Assembly (NCBI RefSeq): GCF_020005365.1
Contig: NZ_JACNML010000003.1
Span: forward strand, 186,001 to 250,000
Reading direction: 5' to 3'
DNA from: Kangiella shandongensis
GTDB taxonomy: Bacteria > Pseudomonadota > Gammaproteobacteria > Enterobacterales > Kangiellaceae
DNA: 64,000 bases
Shown here in pieces: positions 1 through 8,135 of this stretch. The notes under the pieces were generated by a model, which saw only the letters and a list, made by a program, of their open reading frames with translations, was not told the DNA's origin and did not search any database. The first letter of the stretch is position 1, and the number at the start of each line of letters is the position of its first letter. The translations under genes were made by a program, and so were the position numbers.

Positions 1-10
1 ATTTATTGCC

Positions 11-235
11 ATGATCTGGGGTATCCTATTTTTATTTGGCACATCAATATGGCTACTGATTCGTTACTTGCGTAAAAATAACGGTAATGGAGAGAAGCCT
101 CATAATAATTCAGAAAAGCCAGACAAAAGTTCAAAAGAAGAAAAATTGATGGCGACCGAAGGGAGTCCCCACAAGGAGGGAGGCCCTGCCCGTGGTGCTA
201 CACCTGTTGAGCCAACCATTGGCGATGATGTATAG
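11..235 (+). CDS. small membrane-anchored protein of unknown function, possibly cut by the window edge
   Basis: The frame encodes 74 residues from the ATG at 11. Residues 2-20 are a hydrophobic helix (IWGILFLFGTSIWLLIRYL) followed by a basic stop-transfer and a hydrophilic, Lys/Glu/Pro-rich tail. This is the layout of a single-pass membrane protein with a disordered soluble tail. The frame stays open to the left edge (codons for F-I-A precede the ATG), so the true start may lie outside the window and no ribosome binding site can be judged. I do not recognise a family and the neighbour, a gamma-glutamyltransferase on the other strand, gives no hint. Confidence 0.45.
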   Translation: MIWGILFLFGTSIWLLIRYLRKNNGNGEKPHNNSEKPDKSSKEEKLMATEGSPHKEGGPARGATPVEPTIGDDV

Positions 236-520
236 GTCAACTCCTCACTATAGATCGTGCTTCTACTGGGCGTGTCAAAACTCTAACCCATTGGTTAGCG
301 CCAACTGTCCCCTTAGATTGAGCTAATCTGATCCAACAATACATAGTCAAAGTTGTGACCATCGGTCCCTTCCGGAAGACGCGCTGTAAACTCTGGTGTG
401 GAATATATTTTAGGACTGGCTTAGACGTAACCTCAATATCGGGCTCGATTCTCTTTGGTTCCTTTCCCTTGCACAAATAAAAGAAAGGAACTCGATGAAT
501 GTCGAAACGATACTGGGAAG
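236..520. other. intergenic region between convergent genes, nothing recognised
   Basis: These 285 bases separate the small membrane protein gene from the 3' end of the gamma-glutamyltransferase gene. I see no tRNA, no convincing hairpin terminator and no open frame with a ribosome binding site. A 79-codon minus-strand frame here has no Shine-Dalgarno sequence and an unconvincing composition. Confidence 0.4.
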
Positions 521-2248
521 CTAGTAGCCCGCAGCCTTTGCATTGGGCCGTCTTGGGTCAGAGCTACCATAAATATAGTCTTCTATCTGGATCGATTGAG
601 TGCTACCCATGGTTCTCGAATCATACAACTCATAACCTCTTTCTTCGAGCAATTCCCGAGTATCCTGGTTAATCGCAGGTTCGACGAAAATACGATCCGG
701 TAACCACTGGTGATGGAACCTGGGGGTATGGGTTGCTTCGGCCACGTTCATGCCATGGTCAACAAAGTTAACCACCATTTGCAATACGGTCGTGATAATA
801 CGGCTACCGCCCGGGCTTCCGGTTACCAGCTTTAAATCACCCTCCTTAAACACCATGGTTGGAGTCATCGAGCTTAACGGGCGCTTTCCAGGTTCAATAG
901 CATTCGCTTCACCACCGATCAAACCATAGGCGTTTGGCGTGCCAGGTTTCGCAGAAAAGTCATCCATTTCATTATTCAATAAAATACCAGTACCTTCAGC
1001 AACAATGCCAGAACCATACGAAAAGTTCAGGGTATAGGTATTGGAAACCGCATTCCCCCAATGATCGACTACTGAGAAGTGGGTCGTATCGGGGCTTTCA
1101 TATTTTGGAGCTGTTCCTGCATTGATTTCACTTGAGGCTGTTACTTGCCCAACACTGATTTTCTCAGCGATTTTTTTAGCATAGCTTTTACTCGTCAGCC
1201 AATCAATCGGGACATCATAAAAGTTAGTGTCACCCAGGTGCTTGCTTCTATCTGCGTAAGCATATTTCATTGCCTCAGACATAAGGTTGATACTATCTGC
1301 GGTGGCAACACCGAAATCTGATAATGGGAAGTGTTCCAACACATTTAACATCTGGAGCAGGTGAACTCCGCCAGAGCTGGCAGGAGGCATGGTTACGACA
1401 GTGTGATCGCGATATTCTCCGCTCAGAGGTTGACGAATAACTGGCTTATAGTTAGCCAAGTCCTCAGCGGTTATAATTCCGCCATTCTTTTCCATATCCG
1501 CGACTATTTTTTTTGCAATCTCACCCTGATAAAAAGCCTTAGCGCCTTCTTTTTGAAGTAGTTTCAATGACCATGCTAAATCGTTTTGTTTTAACACGTC
1601 ACCAGCTTGATAATGATCACCACCCTCTTTATAAAAGATTTTGCTGGTCGCAGGGATCTTTCCCATATAAGTGCTGCGGCGACTCAGCTGGTTCGCCAAG
1701 TCCCAATTCACAACAAAGCCTTCCTCCGCCAGACGAATCGCAGGCTCAATAACTTCAGACCACTCCATCGTGCCATACTGTTGTTGCGCTAGATATAAAC
1801 CAGCAACCGTGCCGGGAACGCCTGCCGATAGTCGGCTAAAGCGCGCTTTTTGTTTATCAACGGTACCGTCGCTACCCAAAAACAACTCTCGATGCGCCGC
1901 CTGCGGTGCAACTTCGCGGTAATCAATTGCGACGGTTTTATTTTCTTCTGCCAGATGGACCAACATAAAGCCACCACCACCGAGATTCCCGGCTCGCGGA
2001 AGAACAACTGCCAAGACTAACCCCGTAGCTACTGCGGCATCGACCGCATTACCACCCTGCTTCAAAATACTCACTCCAACATCACTGGCAAGATGTTGCT
2101 GCGAAGCCACCATGCCATGCTTAGCGACCACAGGGTGGTGGATACTTTCATAGTCAATAATGGCTGGGCCTTCTTTGGCATTTAGCGAAGAAACGCCGGA
2201 GCCTAAAGCAATAAGAGCGGTACTGACAATACTGGTTAATAGTTTCAT
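521..2248 (-). CDS. ggt: gamma-glutamyltransferase (glutathione hydrolase), periplasmic
   Basis: A 575-residue protein with a signal peptide (about residues 1-24, ending LNA). It belongs to the N-terminal-nucleophile GGT family, whose proenzyme cleaves itself before a threonine to give large and small subunits. The enzyme hydrolyses or transpeptidates the gamma-glutamyl bond of glutathione. The predicted nucleophile is Thr388 in PDTTHFSVVD. Arg111 in IDYREVAP matches the residue that binds the glutamate alpha-carboxylate, and the glycine-rich SPGGS loop lies at 478-482. Length is normal for the family (E. coli 580). The gene stands alone, with no co-directional neighbour within 250 bases. A homologous acylase is a less likely alternative because the complete GGT motif set is present. 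Confidence 0.95.
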   Translation of the reverse strand: MKLLTSIVSTALIALGSGVSSLNAKEGPAIIDYESIHHPVVAKHGMVASQQHLASDVGVSILKQGGNAVDAAVATGLVLAVVLPRAGNLGGGGFMLVHLAEENKTVAIDYREVAPQAAHRELFLGSDGTVDKQKARFSRLSAGVPGTVAGLYLAQQQYGTMEWSEVIEPAIRLAEEGFVVNWDLANQLSRRSTYMGKIPATSKIFYKEGGDHYQAGDVLKQNDLAWSLKLLQKEGAKAFYQGEIAKKIVADMEKNGGIITAEDLANYKPVIRQPLSGEYRDHTVVTMPPASSGGVHLLQMLNVLEHFPLSDFGVATADSINLMSEAMKYAYADRSKHLGDTNFYDVPIDWLTSKSYAKKIAEKISVGQVTASSEINAGTAPKYESPDTTHFSVVDHWGNAVSNTYTLNFSYGSGIVAEGTGILLNNEMDDFSAKPGTPNAYGLIGGEANAIEPGKRPLSSMTPTMVFKEGDLKLVTGSPGGSRIITTVLQMVVNFVDHGMNVAEATHTPRFHHQWLPDRIFVEPAINQDTRELLEERGYELYDSRTMGSTQSIQIEDYIYGSSDPRRPNAKAAGY

Positions 2249-2331
2249 AACTTTGGTAGTTGTTATAAAAGAATGAAGACAGTCTACCCGTCATTGATGC
2301 TCAGTAAAAGGTGTACCAGATTAAATTCAAA

Positions 2332-2345
2332 TTGACTCACATCAA
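2332..2345 (+). promoter_or_regulatory. FNR/ANR-type operator upstream of the aroQ-like/ubiU/ubiV operon
   Basis: TTGACTCACATCAA matches the FNR consensus TTGAT-N4-ATCAA at 9 of 10 defined bases. Its centre (2338.5) lies 41.5 bases upstream of the start point expected from the -10 box at 2368-2373. That is the classical position of a class II FNR-activated promoter. The E. coli ubiUV genes are known to be FNR-controlled. Confidence 0.75.
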
Positions 2346-2367
2346 TGGTTCACCCAAGTGAAACCCA

Positions 2368-2373
2368 TAAAAT
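2368..2373 (+). promoter_or_regulatory. -10 box of the FNR-type promoter
   Basis: TAAAAT (five of six consensus bases) lies 22 bases after the FNR-like site and has no good -35 box, as expected for a class II activated promoter. The predicted transcription start is near 2380, about 25 bases before the first ATG at 2405. Confidence 0.55.
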
Positions 2374-2404
2374 AAGCAACATCCAGAATAACTGACCCAA
2401 TACC

Positions 2405-2686
2405 ATGCAAGCGCTTGAAGCCATCCGTCAACAGATAGATAAACTCGACCTTGAGCTACTGGAAGTACTAAGAAAGCGAGCAATTGAAATTGATAAGCTG
2501 AACCAGATAAAGCAGGCAGCAAAACAACAAGCTTACGATGCAAAACGTGAGCACGATATTTTGAATCGTATACAAAGTGATAATAAATCTCTCTATAACA
2601 CTGCTGAAATCTGCTCGATTTATAAATCAATTTTTAAAGCCAGCATCATCCTTCAGCATCGCCTGAGACAACCAACAGAGGATTAG
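2405..2686 (+). CDS. AroQ-family chorismate mutase-like protein
   Basis: A 93-residue all-helical protein that lines up with the chorismate mutase domain of E. coli PheA. The expected active-site residues are all present with matching spacing: Arg8, Arg25, Lys36, Asp45, Arg48, Glu49 and Gln84. Such domains convert chorismate to prephenate; close relatives act as isochorismate-pyruvate lyases. It is a free-standing domain with no fused dehydratase or dehydrogenase. Its stop codon (2684-2686) is one base before the ubiU start, so the two are almost certainly translationally coupled, and both follow an FNR-type promoter. Chorismate is the precursor of the ubiquinone ring, so a role in partitioning it under low oxygen is a reasonable but unproven inference. 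Confidence 0.8.
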   Translation: MQALEAIRQQIDKLDLELLEVLRKRAIEIDKLNQIKQAAKQQAYDAKREHDILNRIQSDNKSLYNTAEICSIYKSIFKASIILQHRLRQPTED

Positions 2687-2687
2687 C

Positions 2688-3677
2688 ATGGATCTTGTCT
2701 GTCCGGCTGGTAACTTCCAGTCATTAAAAAAAGCCGTCGATAATGGTGCTAATGCGGTTTATATCGGCATGAAGAATGCCACCAATGCCCGGCATTTTGC
2801 AGGTCTTAACTTTTCACCTAAAGACATTAGCCAGGGTATTAAGTACGCTCATAATAACAAGTGTAACGTTTACTGCGCCATCAATACCTATCCCCGACAG
2901 AAAAACTGGAAGCTATGGGCTCAAGCAGTTGATCAAGCGATGGCTCTTGGGATAGATAGTCTTATTGTAGCCGATTGTGGCGTAATGGATTACATCCGGC
3001 AAAAGTCGGATAGCTTTCCCATTCACCTTTCGGTACAGGCGTCAGCGACCAACCTCGAATCATTAAACTTTTATCATCAAAACTTCGGCATTCGGCGCGC
3101 CGTTCTGCCGCGAGTGCTATCGCTGGCTCAGGTCACTCAGCTGGCGCAACAGTCTCCGGTCGAGATCGAAGTATTTGGTTTTGGGAGTCTGTGCATTATG
3201 GCCGAAGGCCGTTGCTATTTATCCTCTTATTTAACCGGCGAATCACCCAACACCCAGGGCGTCTGCTCCCCTTCTTCTCACGTACGCTGGGAAGAGCAGG
3301 ACGGTGTATTACAGTCACGCCTGAACAACTTACTGATAGACCAGTATGAACCACACGAAAATGCCGGTTACCCGACGCTGTGCAAAGGCAGGTTTGAGGT
3401 CGATGGGAATGTCGAGTATGCGCTGGAAGAGCCGACGAGCTTGAATACCATGGATATTTTACCCGAGCTTACCGCAGCAGGAGTCGCTGCCGTAAAAATT
3501 GAAGGAAGACAACGCAGCCCCGCATACATCGCCACAGTAACAGATATCTGGCGACGCGCAATGGATGCAGTCCAAGATAAGACAGCATCCCCAACGTCAG
3601 CCGATCGTCATAAACTCGCCAGCCTGTCTGAGGGCAGGCAAACCACCATTGGCGCTTACGAGCGCAGCTGGCAATAG
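2688..3677 (+). CDS. ubiU: UbiU, O2-independent ubiquinone hydroxylation protein (peptidase U32 family)
   Basis: A 329-residue U32-family protein. UbiU forms a heterodimer with UbiV; each subunit carries a [4Fe-4S] cluster, and together they hydroxylate the ubiquinone ring without oxygen. The four cluster cysteines described for E. coli UbiU are found at identical positions here (Cys169, Cys176, Cys193, Cys232). The N terminus (MDLVCPAGNFQSLKKAVDNG) is the typical U32 start of a TIM-barrel. It is preceded by the AroQ-like gene at a 1-base gap and followed by ubiV after 13 bases, so the three form one operon behind an FNR-like site. This strongly favours UbiU over a generic collagenase-like U32 protease. 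Confidence 0.94.
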   Translation: MDLVCPAGNFQSLKKAVDNGANAVYIGMKNATNARHFAGLNFSPKDISQGIKYAHNNKCNVYCAINTYPRQKNWKLWAQAVDQAMALGIDSLIVADCGVMDYIRQKSDSFPIHLSVQASATNLESLNFYHQNFGIRRAVLPRVLSLAQVTQLAQQSPVEIEVFGFGSLCIMAEGRCYLSSYLTGESPNTQGVCSPSSHVRWEEQDGVLQSRLNNLLIDQYEPHENAGYPTLCKGRFEVDGNVEYALEEPTSLNTMDILPELTAAGVAAVKIEGRQRSPAYIATVTDIWRRAMDAVQDKTASPTSADRHKLASLSEGRQTTIGAYERSWQ

Positions 3678-3690
3678 ACAGGAAATGCCT

Positions 3691-4593
3691 ATGAAGACCT
3701 CGCTTGCTGCTGTTCCTTATTTCTGGAGCAAAGACCAGTATCAGGCCTTTTACGCCGATGTGACTCAAACTGATATCGACACGGTTTACCTTGGTGAAAC
3801 CGTCTGCTCAAAGCGCCGAAGCATGAAACTCAAGGACTGGCTTGATGTTGCCGAGACACTCACGAGTTCCGGTAAAGAAGTCGTGCTTTCTACGATGACA
3901 CTGCTCGAAGCAGAATCAGAATTAAACTATTTGCGTAACCTCATCAAGCAAAGCGACTTGCTAATTGAAGCCAATGATATGTCGGCCATTCAGATGGCAT
4001 ACGAAGCAAAGCGCCCCTTTGCTGCAGGCAACCCCATTAATATTTATAACAGCCAAACCTTAAAGCGACTCCATGGACTGGGGATGACTCGATGGAATAT
4101 TCCAGTCGAGCTGGGACAGGAAGATATAGTTCCCATAGTGCCTACCGCTAAGGAACTGAATATAGAACTCGAATATCAAATCTTCGGTAGAATGCCGCTC
4201 GCCTATTCCGCAAGATGCTTTACCGCACGGCATCATGGTTTACCCAAGGATAACTGCCAATTTAAATGCTCGGAAGATATTGAGGGTATTTTAGTGAACA
4301 CTCGTGAAAGCGATAGTTTTGCTCAAATCAATGGTATTCAAACCCAGTCCGCCAAAGTGACCCACCTGCTCGATCACTGGCAGCGACTTCACCAATCCGG
4401 TATCGACATTGCCCGTATTGTACCGGTAACTCCAGAAACCACACTAGAGGTTATTCGTAGTCTGACACAGGCCATTCGCCAGAACTCGAAAGAAACCGGT
4501 TTTGAGGATACAGGCAGTGGAAAAACTAACCGCGAATATTGTAACGGCTACTGGTTTCAGTTAGCTGGTTTAGAGCTGGTCGATGCTACTTAG
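3691..4593 (+). CDS. ubiV: UbiV, O2-independent ubiquinone hydroxylation protein (peptidase U32 family)
   Basis: A 300-residue partner of UbiU. Four cluster cysteines are visible at Cys39 (GETVCSKRR), Cys176, Cys189 and Cys193, with the same 13- and 4-residue spacing as in E. coli UbiV. The C terminus carries the family signature CNGYW followed by LAGLEL. I chose the ATG at 3691 because AGGA at 3680-3683 sits seven bases upstream and the start then matches E. coli UbiV. A longer reading from 3565 would run through the end of ubiU, and an ATG at 3685 is too close to the Shine-Dalgarno. It probably works with UbiU in the inner-membrane ubiquinone complex under anoxic conditions. Confidence 0.93.
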   Translation: MKTSLAAVPYFWSKDQYQAFYADVTQTDIDTVYLGETVCSKRRSMKLKDWLDVAETLTSSGKEVVLSTMTLLEAESELNYLRNLIKQSDLLIEANDMSAIQMAYEAKRPFAAGNPINIYNSQTLKRLHGLGMTRWNIPVELGQEDIVPIVPTAKELNIELEYQIFGRMPLAYSARCFTARHHGLPKDNCQFKCSEDIEGILVNTRESDSFAQINGIQTQSAKVTHLLDHWQRLHQSGIDIARIVPVTPETTLEVIRSLTQAIRQNSKETGFEDTGSGKTNREYCNGYWFQLAGLELVDAT

Positions 4594-4629
4594 ATGCAAA
4601 AAAATAAAAGCCAACACCCGCCGAACCAA

Positions 4630-5169
4630 CTAACTCTCCTGAGTTTGATTGGACGTTCTGGCGTAAATCGCCATTAACTGACGTGCAATCTTAGGGATGG
4701 TTTCTGGCGGGAGTGTATCCAGAGTGTTTTTTACACGATGTGCCAGTTCTGTATCACCACGAATACTGAGTTTTCTTTGAAAGAATAAGGTATCGGGGTC
4801 CACCATTTGTTGCATTAATTCGATAGCACTCAGTGAATCAATAGCCAGTGCAGCGTCAAGCTGACTTTCAGTTTCCTGTTCGCAGCAAATGATGTCATAA
4901 CAGTAAAGCCTCGATGAGTCGTAGCCAATTAACAGCATAACCTTGGCATCCTTTATTTCAATGCCCAGCGTCCTGCCTTCGAGATATTGAAACTCACCGT
5001 CGGTTAACTGCTGTTGTAAGCGGCTATTTAACACCCATTCGGTTAACTTGATACTGATGATCTTAGGCACTGCAGTCACCAGACGTCCAAGGTTAGATGG
5101 ACTGATCAGCTGTTGAGTAATGGACTGTGCCAGCCTCGTTGGCACGGCCATTGGCTTCGATGAATTCAT
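4630..5169 (-). CDS. ubiT: UbiT, SCP2-domain lipid carrier for anaerobic ubiquinone synthesis
   Basis: A 179-residue protein with an SCP2 sterol-carrier fold, close in length to E. coli UbiT (174). The family binds isoprenoid intermediates and presents them to the O2-independent pathway. The characteristic late segment (DTLFFQRKLSIRGDTELAHR) is at about residues 125-144, where the fold encloses the lipid. The gene converges on ubiV with 36 bases between the stops, whereas in E. coli ubiT and ubiUV are divergent. All three accessory genes are therefore adjacent here but rearranged. No hairpin terminator is obvious in the short gap. A weaker FNR-like sequence (TTGATTACCAATAA, 5239-5252) lies upstream, but I could not find a matching -10 box. 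Confidence 0.92.
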   Translation of the reverse strand: MNSSKPMAVPTRLAQSITQQLISPSNLGRLVTAVPKIISIKLTEWVLNSRLQQQLTDGEFQYLEGRTLGIEIKDAKVMLLIGYDSSRLYCYDIICCEQETESQLDAALAIDSLSAIELMQQMVDPDTLFFQRKLSIRGDTELAHRVKNTLDTLPPETIPKIARQLMAIYARTSNQTQES

Positions 5170-5378
5170 GGCAATTTATTTACTGAAATAAAATGAATAG
5201 TAGCAAAGCCTTTGAAATAAAACGCATGACCTGGATCATTGATTACCAATAAAGCGGGGGACGCTTTTATCCGAGGTTGTTTCAACCCGAGCTATCTAGC
5301 ATAATATAGGAACTATAGAGACCTATTTAGATTTTTCAAAAGTCTAACGAAAACAAACCGTTAAGGCGTTTATTGTTC

Positions 5379-5960
5379 ATGGGCGATTATTTACTGCTCT
5401 TTATTGGTACCGTATTAGTCAACAACTTTGTGTTGGTGAAGTTTTTGGGACTGTGCCCCTTTATGGGCGTGTCCGGAAAACTGGAAACCGCGATTGGCAT
5501 GTCCGTCGCCACCACCTTTGTTCTGACCCTGGCATCGGCACTGAGCTACATCGTGAATACCTATATTCTGGCTCCCATGGGCATGGAGTATTTACAGACG
5601 CTATCGTTTATTCTGGTCATTGCCGTCATGGTGCAGCTGACCGAAATGATTATTCATAAAACCAGCCCTATTTTGTATCGACTACTGGGGATTTTCTTGC
5701 CCTTGATTACCACCAACTGTGCGGTCCTCGGCGTTGCCCTGTTAAACGTCAACGAACAGCATAACTTTATCGAGTCCGTAATATACGGTTTCGGTGCAGC
5801 GGTTGGTTTTTCACTGGTACTGGTTCTTTTTGCCGCGATGCGCGAACGGCTTGCTGCAGCCGACGTTCCGCTACCATTTAAAGGTGCGTCAATCGCCATG
5901 ATTACCGCCGGTCTTATGTCGTTAGCCTTTATGGGCTTTTCTGGCCTGGTCAAGCTGTAA
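5379..5960 (+). CDS. rnfA: RnfA/RsxA, membrane subunit of the Rnf electron-transport complex
   Basis: A 193-residue integral membrane protein with about six helices, very close to E. coli RsxA from the first residues ([20 protein letters not shown]) to the last ([11 protein letters not shown]). Rnf couples electron transfer between ferredoxin and NAD(H) to ion transport across the inner membrane. In E. coli the complex reduces SoxR. The conserved [13 protein letters not shown] and TTNCAVLG segments carry the cysteines thought to hold an iron-sulfur centre between RnfA and RnfE. I prefer the ATG at 5379, ten bases after AAGGCG, over a TTG two codons earlier. It is the first gene of rnfABCDGE-nth. 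The 200-base gap upstream has CATAAT at 5300-5305 as a possible -10 box. Confidence 0.95.
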   Translation: MGDYLLLFIGTVLVNNFVLVKFLGLCPFMGVSGKLETAIGMSVATTFVLTLASALSYIVNTYILAPMGMEYLQTLSFILVIAVMVQLTEMIIHKTSPILYRLLGIFLPLITTNCAVLGVALLNVNEQHNFIESVIYGFGAAVGFSLVLVLFAAMRERLAAADVPLPFKGASIAMITAGLMSLAFMGFSGLVKL

Positions 5961-5969
5961 GGTTATCCT

Positions 5970-6536
5970 ATGGATTTAATTACCGCGGTAATCATACTGG
6001 CAGCTCTCGGCTTGGTCTTTGGAGCCATACTGGGCTTTGCCTCAATCAAATTTAAAGTCGAAGGCGATCCCATCGTTGAGCAGATTGACGATATTTTGCC
6101 CCAAACTCAATGCGGTCAATGCGGCTACCCGGGCTGTAAACCATACGCAGAAGCAATTGCCAACGGCGATGAAATCAACAAGTGCCCACCCGGTGGCGAA
6201 GCCGGAGTCAAAGCCCTGGCAGAGCTTCTGGGCCGCGAAGTGATCCCACTGGATGAAGAACGTGGCGAAGAAAAGCCTCCAAGTGTCGCCTATATCCGCG
6301 AGGACGAGTGTATTGGTTGTACTAAATGCATCCAGGCCTGTCCGGTAGATGCGATCCTCGGCGCTCCCAAACTAATGCATACCGTCATTATTGATGAATG
6401 CACCGGTTGCGACCTATGCGTCGAACCCTGTCCAGTGGATTGCATTGATATGATCGAATTACCGCAAACCGTGGCTAGCTGGAAGTGGCAACAGCCCGAA
6501 CAGATGATTCCGGTGAAACAGGTGGAGGCTAACTAG
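5970..6536 (+). CDS. rnfB: RnfB/RsxB, iron-sulfur subunit of the Rnf complex
   Basis: A 188-residue protein with an N-terminal membrane anchor (about residues 4-25). It then carries a four-cysteine domain (Cys48, Cys51, Cys56, Cys72) and two ferredoxin-type CxxCxxCxxxCP motifs at Cys114-124 and Cys144-154. This is the full set expected for three [4Fe-4S] clusters. RnfB takes electrons from ferredoxin and feeds the membrane arm. It follows rnfA after nine bases. Its TAG stop shares its last base with the GTG start of rnfC, indicating coupled translation. The length matches E. coli RsxB (192). Confidence 0.95.
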   Translation: MDLITAVIILAALGLVFGAILGFASIKFKVEGDPIVEQIDDILPQTQCGQCGYPGCKPYAEAIANGDEINKCPPGGEAGVKALAELLGREVIPLDEERGEEKPPSVAYIREDECIGCTKCIQACPVDAILGAPKLMHTVIIDECTGCDLCVEPCPVDCIDMIELPQTVASWKWQQPEQMIPVKQVEAN

Positions 6537-8125
6537 TGGAACGTTCAAACTTTGCCTCTGAGATACCGATCCATGAAATACCGGGTGGTATTCACCCCAC
6601 TGAGCATAAAACTCGCTCCAATCAGGCGGCAATCCGCACACTTCCCCTGGCCGGTGAGCTGATTATTAACCTTAAGGGGCAAGCCGGCAACCGCTCCATT
6701 CCCGTGGTCGAGGTTGGTGATAAGGTTCTCAAAGGGCAGATGATCGCCGAATGCGACGGTATTTTCAGTAGCTATCAACACGCCCCGACTTCAGGCACCG
6801 TAACGGCTATCGAAGATCGTACTATCGCCCACCCGTCAGGCTTGAGCGATCGCTGTATCGTGATTCAGCCCGATGGCGAAGACCAGTGGCGCGAACTCAG
6901 CCCACAAACCAACATTGACTCACTTGATCGTGAGGCCATGCTGGCCCGGATATTTGAAAGCGGTATTGTTGGTTTAGGCGGGGCCTCTTTTCCGAGCCAC
7001 GTTAAGTTAAAACGCGAAAATGGAATCCATACCCTGATTATAAACGCGGCCGAATGTGAACCGTATATCACTTGTGACGATAAACTATTACAGGAACATG
7101 CTGAAGAAGTTCTCAAGGGGACGGAGATCATCAGCAAACTGTATGCCGACATTAATATTGTCATTGGCATTGAGGATAACAAACCGGCTGCCATAGATGC
7201 TTTAGCAGCGGCCCGCGAGAGCTTAAGCCTGAGTAACATAAAAATTGCCGTAGTACCGACCAAGTATCCAAGTGGCGGCGAAAAGCAGTTAATCCAGTTA
7301 TTAACTGGCAAGGAAGTTCCGCACGGTAAATTACCCGCCGATCTGGGACTGGTGATGCACAATGTTGGTACCTGCTTTGCAATTTACGAGGCTTTTTATC
7401 AGGGCAAACCGCTAATCCAGAGGCTCGTGACTCTGACTGGCGACGCCTGCCAAAAGCCTGGGAACTACTGGGTTCCCTTTGGCACTCCGGTCGAGCACCT
7501 AATCACTCAAACCGATGCACAGTCACCCAAACATATCATCATGGGTGGCCCCATGATGGGCTTCGAATTACCGGGCCCAAATGTTGGCATCGTTAAAGCC
7601 ACTAACTGTATTATCATGTCAGCAGAAGGCGAACTGGGGATAAGCGAGCCAGCCCTGCCCTGCATCCGCTGCGGTGCCTGTATGGATGCCTGTCCCGCCT
7701 CGCTGCTGCCTCAGCAGCTATTCTGGCACGCGCAAGCCGATGAGTTTGATAAAACTGAAGAGTATGATCTGTTTGACTGCATAGAGTGTGGTGCCTGTGC
7801 CTACGTCTGCCCAAGCCATATTCCTCTGGTACAGTATTACCGCTACGCCAAGTCGACGATTCGAAATAACAAGATAGAAAAAACCAAAGCGGAAAAGGCC
7901 CGACAGAGACACGAAGCTCGCCAGGAACGACTGGAGCGTGTTAAACGTGAAAAGGCTGAAAAACATCGTAAGGCAGCCGAAGCTCGCAAAAAAGCGGCTG
8001 AGGCAGCGGGCAAGAAAGATGAGAAGAAAGCTGCCGTACAGGCGGCTTTAGCTCGCGTGCAGGCGAAGAAAAAAGCGCAGCAGGCTGATGACAAAGACGA
8101 CTCAGCTTCCGGGGAAGAATCATAA
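6536..8125 (+). CDS. rnfC: RnfC/RsxC, NADH- and iron-sulfur-binding subunit of the Rnf complex
   Basis: A 529-residue peripheral subunit. It begins with GTG overlapping the rnfB stop by one base. The N-terminal part resembles the NADH/FMN-binding NuoF-like domain (GGASFPSHVK around 145; SGGEKQLIQLL around 242). Two CxxCxxCxxxCP clusters lie at about residues 376-386 and 415-425. The last 100 residues are a Lys/Ala/Glu/Arg-rich helical tail. E. coli RsxC has a much longer repetitive tail (740 residues in all), so this is a short-tail version, which is common outside enterics. It probably accepts electrons from NADH or delivers them to it at the cytoplasmic face. Confidence 0.95.
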   Translation: MERSNFASEIPIHEIPGGIHPTEHKTRSNQAAIRTLPLAGELIINLKGQAGNRSIPVVEVGDKVLKGQMIAECDGIFSSYQHAPTSGTVTAIEDRTIAHPSGLSDRCIVIQPDGEDQWRELSPQTNIDSLDREAMLARIFESGIVGLGGASFPSHVKLKRENGIHTLIINAAECEPYITCDDKLLQEHAEEVLKGTEIISKLYADINIVIGIEDNKPAAIDALAAARESLSLSNIKIAVVPTKYPSGGEKQLIQLLTGKEVPHGKLPADLGLVMHNVGTCFAIYEAFYQGKPLIQRLVTLTGDACQKPGNYWVPFGTPVEHLITQTDAQSPKHIIMGGPMMGFELPGPNVGIVKATNCIIMSAEGELGISEPALPCIRCGACMDACPASLLPQQLFWHAQADEFDKTEEYDLFDCIECGACAYVCPSHIPLVQYYRYAKSTIRNNKIEKTKAEKARQRHEARQERLERVKREKAEKHRKAAEARKKAAEAAGKKDEKKAAVQAALARVQAKKKAQQADDKDDSASGEES

Positions 8126-8135
8126 GGGTTTATGC

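Noticed and set aside
237..476. A 79-codon minus-strand open frame downstream of ggt
   Set aside because: No Shine-Dalgarno sequence, no recognisable motif and an amino-acid composition that looks random.
3565..3690. Longer N terminus for UbiV
   Set aside because: It would overlap the last 38 codons of ubiU in another frame; the ATG at 3691 has a proper Shine-Dalgarno and matches E. coli UbiV.
5239..5252. Second FNR site (TTGATTACCAATAA) controlling ubiT or rnf
   Set aside because: Only 8 of 10 consensus bases match and I found no -10 box at the right distance on either strand, so I only mention it under ubiT.
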